Origin: Alphaproteobacteria bacterium
GTDB lineage: Bacteria; Pseudomonadota; Alphaproteobacteria; Sphingomonadales; Rhodothalassiaceae
Direction of reading: 5' to 3'
Assembly: GCA_003694205.1 (NCBI GenBank)
Contig: RFKS01000198.1
Coordinates: 1 to 8,436 of the forward strand
DNA length: 8,436 nt
Positions 6,450-8,436 of this stretch are shown here, piece after piece. A program made the translations under genes and the position numbers. How positions within the stretch are numbered: the first letter of the stretch is position 1; each line of letters starts with the position of its first letter. Below the pieces are notes generated by a model, which did no database searches, was not told the DNA's origin, and was given only the letters and a program-made list of their open reading frames with translations.

Positions 6450-8436
6450 TCAGACCACGAAATTGACGATGCGGTTGGGCACGACGATCACCTTGCGCAC
6501 CGGACGCGAGGCCAGCGCACGGGCCACCTTCTCCGAGGCGCGGGCCGCCGCTTCCACGGCCTCGCGGTCGGCATCCTTCTCGATCTCGATGGTCTCGCGG
6601 AGCTTGCCGCCGACCTGGACAGCAATCGTCACCCGTTCCTCGGCGACGAGCGCGGGGTCGAAGGCGGGCCAGGCCTGCTCGGCGAGCATGTCGGCATGTC
6701 CCAGCCGCGCCCACAGCTCCTCTGCAATATGCGGCATCATCGGCGCGGTCAGCCGGACCAGCGTCTCCAGTGCCTCGCGATAGACGGCGCCGGCGATGCG
6801 GGGCAGGTCGACGCCGGCGATCGCATTGGCAAGCTCGTGGATGCGGGCCACCGCCCGATTGAGGCGCAGCGCCTCGATGTCGGTCCCGACATCGCGGATC
6901 GTGCGGTGCACGATCCGGCGCAGGTCCCGGTTGTCGGAATCGAGGCTGTCGGGGATCGCACTTTCCGGCGGTGGCAGGCAGTCGAGGGCACCGGTGACCA
7001 GTCGCCACAGCCGCTGGGTGAAGCGCCAGGCGCCCTCGATGCCCGCCTCGGTCCAGACGCAATCGCGCTCGGGCGGGCTGTCGGAAAGCATGAACCAGCG
7101 CGCCGTGTCGGCGCCGTAGTGCTCGATGATGTCGTCGGGATCGACGACATTCTTCTTCGACTTGCTCATGCTCTCGACGCGTACCGGGGTCACCTTGAGA
7201 CCGCTGTCGCGGCGGATCAGCGTTCCGTCGTCACGTTCCTCGACGAGGTGCGGAAAGACCCATTTTCCCTCTTCGTCGCGATAGCTCATGTGGGTGACCA
7301 TGCCCTGCGTGAAGAGGCCGCGGAAGGGCTCCTCGATCTCGACATGGCCGCAGGCCTTGAGCGCGCGCGTGAAGAAGCGCGCGTAAAGCAGATGTAGGAT
7401 CGCGTGCTCGACGCCACCGATATAGCGGTCGACCGGCATCCAGTACCGCGCCGCCGCCGAATCGATCGGCTGTGCCGCCTTGGGCGCCGTGAAACGCAGG
7501 AAATACCAGGCGCTGTCGACGAATGTATCGAGCGTGTCGGTCTCGCGCTCGGCGCTGCCGCCGCAGGCCGGGCAGCGCACGTGCTTCCAGGTCGGATGGT
7601 GCGCCAGTGGATTGCCCGGGCGGTCGAAGCTGATATCCTCGGGCAGACGGACCGGCAGGTCCTTGCGCGGCACCGGCACCACACCGCAGGCCGGGCAGTG
7701 GATGACCGGGATCGGTGTGCCCCAGTAGCGCTGACGCGATACGCCCCAGTCGCGCAGGCGGTAATTGACCGCCCGCTCGCCCCAGCCCTCGCTCTCGGCG
7801 CGACGGATGACCGCCTCTTTCGCCTGCGCCGAATCGAGCCCGTCGAGAAACCCCGAATGCGCGAGCCGGCCGGGCCCGGTATAGGCCTCGGCATCGATCT
7901 CGAAAGCCGCCGGATCAGCATCTTCCGGGATCACCACCGGCAAAACCGGGAGGCTGTATTTGCGGGCGAACTCGAGGTCGCGCTGGTCGTGTGCCGGGCA
8001 GCCGAAGATGGCGCCCGTGCCATATTCCATGAGCACGAAATTGGCGACGAAGACCGGCAGTGTGCGCCCCTCGTCGAACGGATGCTGCACCTCGAGCGGG
8101 GTGCGGAATCCTTTCTTTTCCGCTGTCTCGAGCGCCGCCTCGGAGGTTCCGATGCGCTGGCACTCGGCGATGAAGGCGGCGAGTTCCGGATCGGATTCGG
8201 CGAGCTTTCCGGCGAGCGGATGATCGGGCGCGATGGCGAGGAAACTGGCGCCGAAAATGGTGTCGGGGCGCGTCGTATAGACCTCGACCCGCTTCTTGCT
8301 GCCGACGATGTCGAAGAAGAAGCGCAAGCCTTCCGAGCGCCCGATCCAGTTCTCCTGCATCAGCCGCACCTTCTCGGGCCACTCCTCGAGCCCTTTGAGG
8401 CCATCGAGCAGCGAATCGGCGAAGGCGGTGATGCGG
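6450..8436 (-). CDS. leuS: leucyl-tRNA synthetase (LeuRS), 5' end beyond the window
   Basis: LeuRS charges tRNA-Leu with leucine and edits mischarged tRNA. The frame is open to the window edge and 661 residues are visible. Compared with about 860 in the family, roughly 200 N-terminal residues including the HIGH motif lie outside. Visible landmarks in order are W-I-G-R-S-E-G, then the CP1 editing domain with T-T-R-P-D-T (fragment residues 54-59) and C-P-A-H-D-Q-R-D, whose aspartate is conserved for editing. Two C-P-A-C zinc-type knuckles follow (about 247-250 and 288-291). D-S-A-W-Y-F-L-R comes next, and the catalytic M-S-K-S-K loop is at 423-427 (nt about 7155-7169). The anticodon-binding helices and the small C-terminal tRNA-binding domain end in I-V-N-F-V-V. 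Catalytic and editing motifs look intact. It is the first gene in the window of a tight minus-strand unit with lptE and holA; its promoter lies outside. Confidence 0.98.
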   Translation of the reverse strand, partial: RITAFADSLLDGLKGLEEWPEKVRLMQENWIGRSEGLRFFFDIVGSKKRVEVYTTRPDTIFGASFLAIAPDHPLAGKLAESDPELAAFIAECQRIGTSEAALETAEKKGFRTPLEVQHPFDEGRTLPVFVANFVLMEYGTGAIFGCPAHDQRDLEFARKYSLPVLPVVIPEDADPAAFEIDAEAYTGPGRLAHSGFLDGLDSAQAKEAVIRRAESEGWGERAVNYRLRDWGVSRQRYWGTPIPVIHCPACGVVPVPRKDLPVRLPEDISFDRPGNPLAHHPTWKHVRCPACGGSAERETDTLDTFVDSAWYFLRFTAPKAAQPIDSAAARYWMPVDRYIGGVEHAILHLLYARFFTRALKACGHVEIEEPFRGLFTQGMVTHMSYRDEEGKWVFPHLVEERDDGTLIRRDSGLKVTPVRVESMSKSKKNVVDPDDIIEHYGADTARWFMLSDSPPERDCVWTEAGIEGAWRFTQRLWRLVTGALDCLPPPESAIPDSLDSDNRDLRRIVHRTIRDVGTDIEALRLNRAVARIHELANAIAGVDLPRIAGAVYREALETLVRLTAPMMPHIAEELWARLGHADMLAEQAWPAFDPALVAEERVTIAVQVGGKLRETIEIEKDADREAVEAAARASEKVARALASRPVRKVIVVPNRIVNFVV

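Noticed and set aside
6696..7397. A 233-codon plus-strand frame opposite leuS
   Set aside because: It is antisense to the catalytic and anticodon-binding part of LeuRS and has no recognisable features of its own.
7578..7583. A third CACGTG core, within leuS
   Set aside because: The flanks are GCG and CTT, without the GTTT/AAAC arms, so it does not resemble parS beyond the six-base core.

Overview
The window is a GC-rich stretch of bacterial chromosome, most likely from an alphaproteobacterium. The evidence is the gene order mnmE-mnmG-rsmG-parA-parB facing a convergent leuS-lptE-holA block, which is a familiar alphaproteobacterial arrangement. Two ParB-binding (parS) palindromes lie inside it, and LptE, HolA and RsmG have sequences typical of the group. 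No mobile element, CRISPR array, tRNA or rRNA was seen.

Plus strand, 1-4856: the 3' part of mnmE, then an 81-nt gap holding a parS site and a good sigma70-type promoter, then mnmG, rsmG, parA and parB. These last four overlap end to end (by 4, 8 and 4 nt), so they look like one operon. MnmE and MnmG together make the cmnm5/nm5 modification of wobble U34 in tRNA. RsmG methylates the 16S rRNA G527 position. ParA and ParB with parS form the chromosome segregation system. The second parS site lies inside the rsmG coding sequence, where it encodes the V-S-R-E-T motif.

Minus strand, 8436-4873: leuS (5' end beyond the window), lptE and holA, packed with a 1-nt gap and a 20-nt overlap. They encode leucyl-tRNA synthetase, the LptE lipoprotein that helps place LPS in the outer membrane, and the DNA polymerase III delta (clamp loader) subunit. 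The two convergent units are separated by 16 nt that can fold into a small cUUCGg hairpin.

I found no undescribed system. The one real anomaly is parB. Its reading frame breaks near 4250-4260, and the box that should read roughly G-Y-E-I-x-A-G-E-R-R-W (the CTP-binding region) is missing, while both flanks are clearly ParB. With parA and both parS sites intact, this is either a sequence or assembly error or a true lesion in a gene that is usually important. It is the main point to check.
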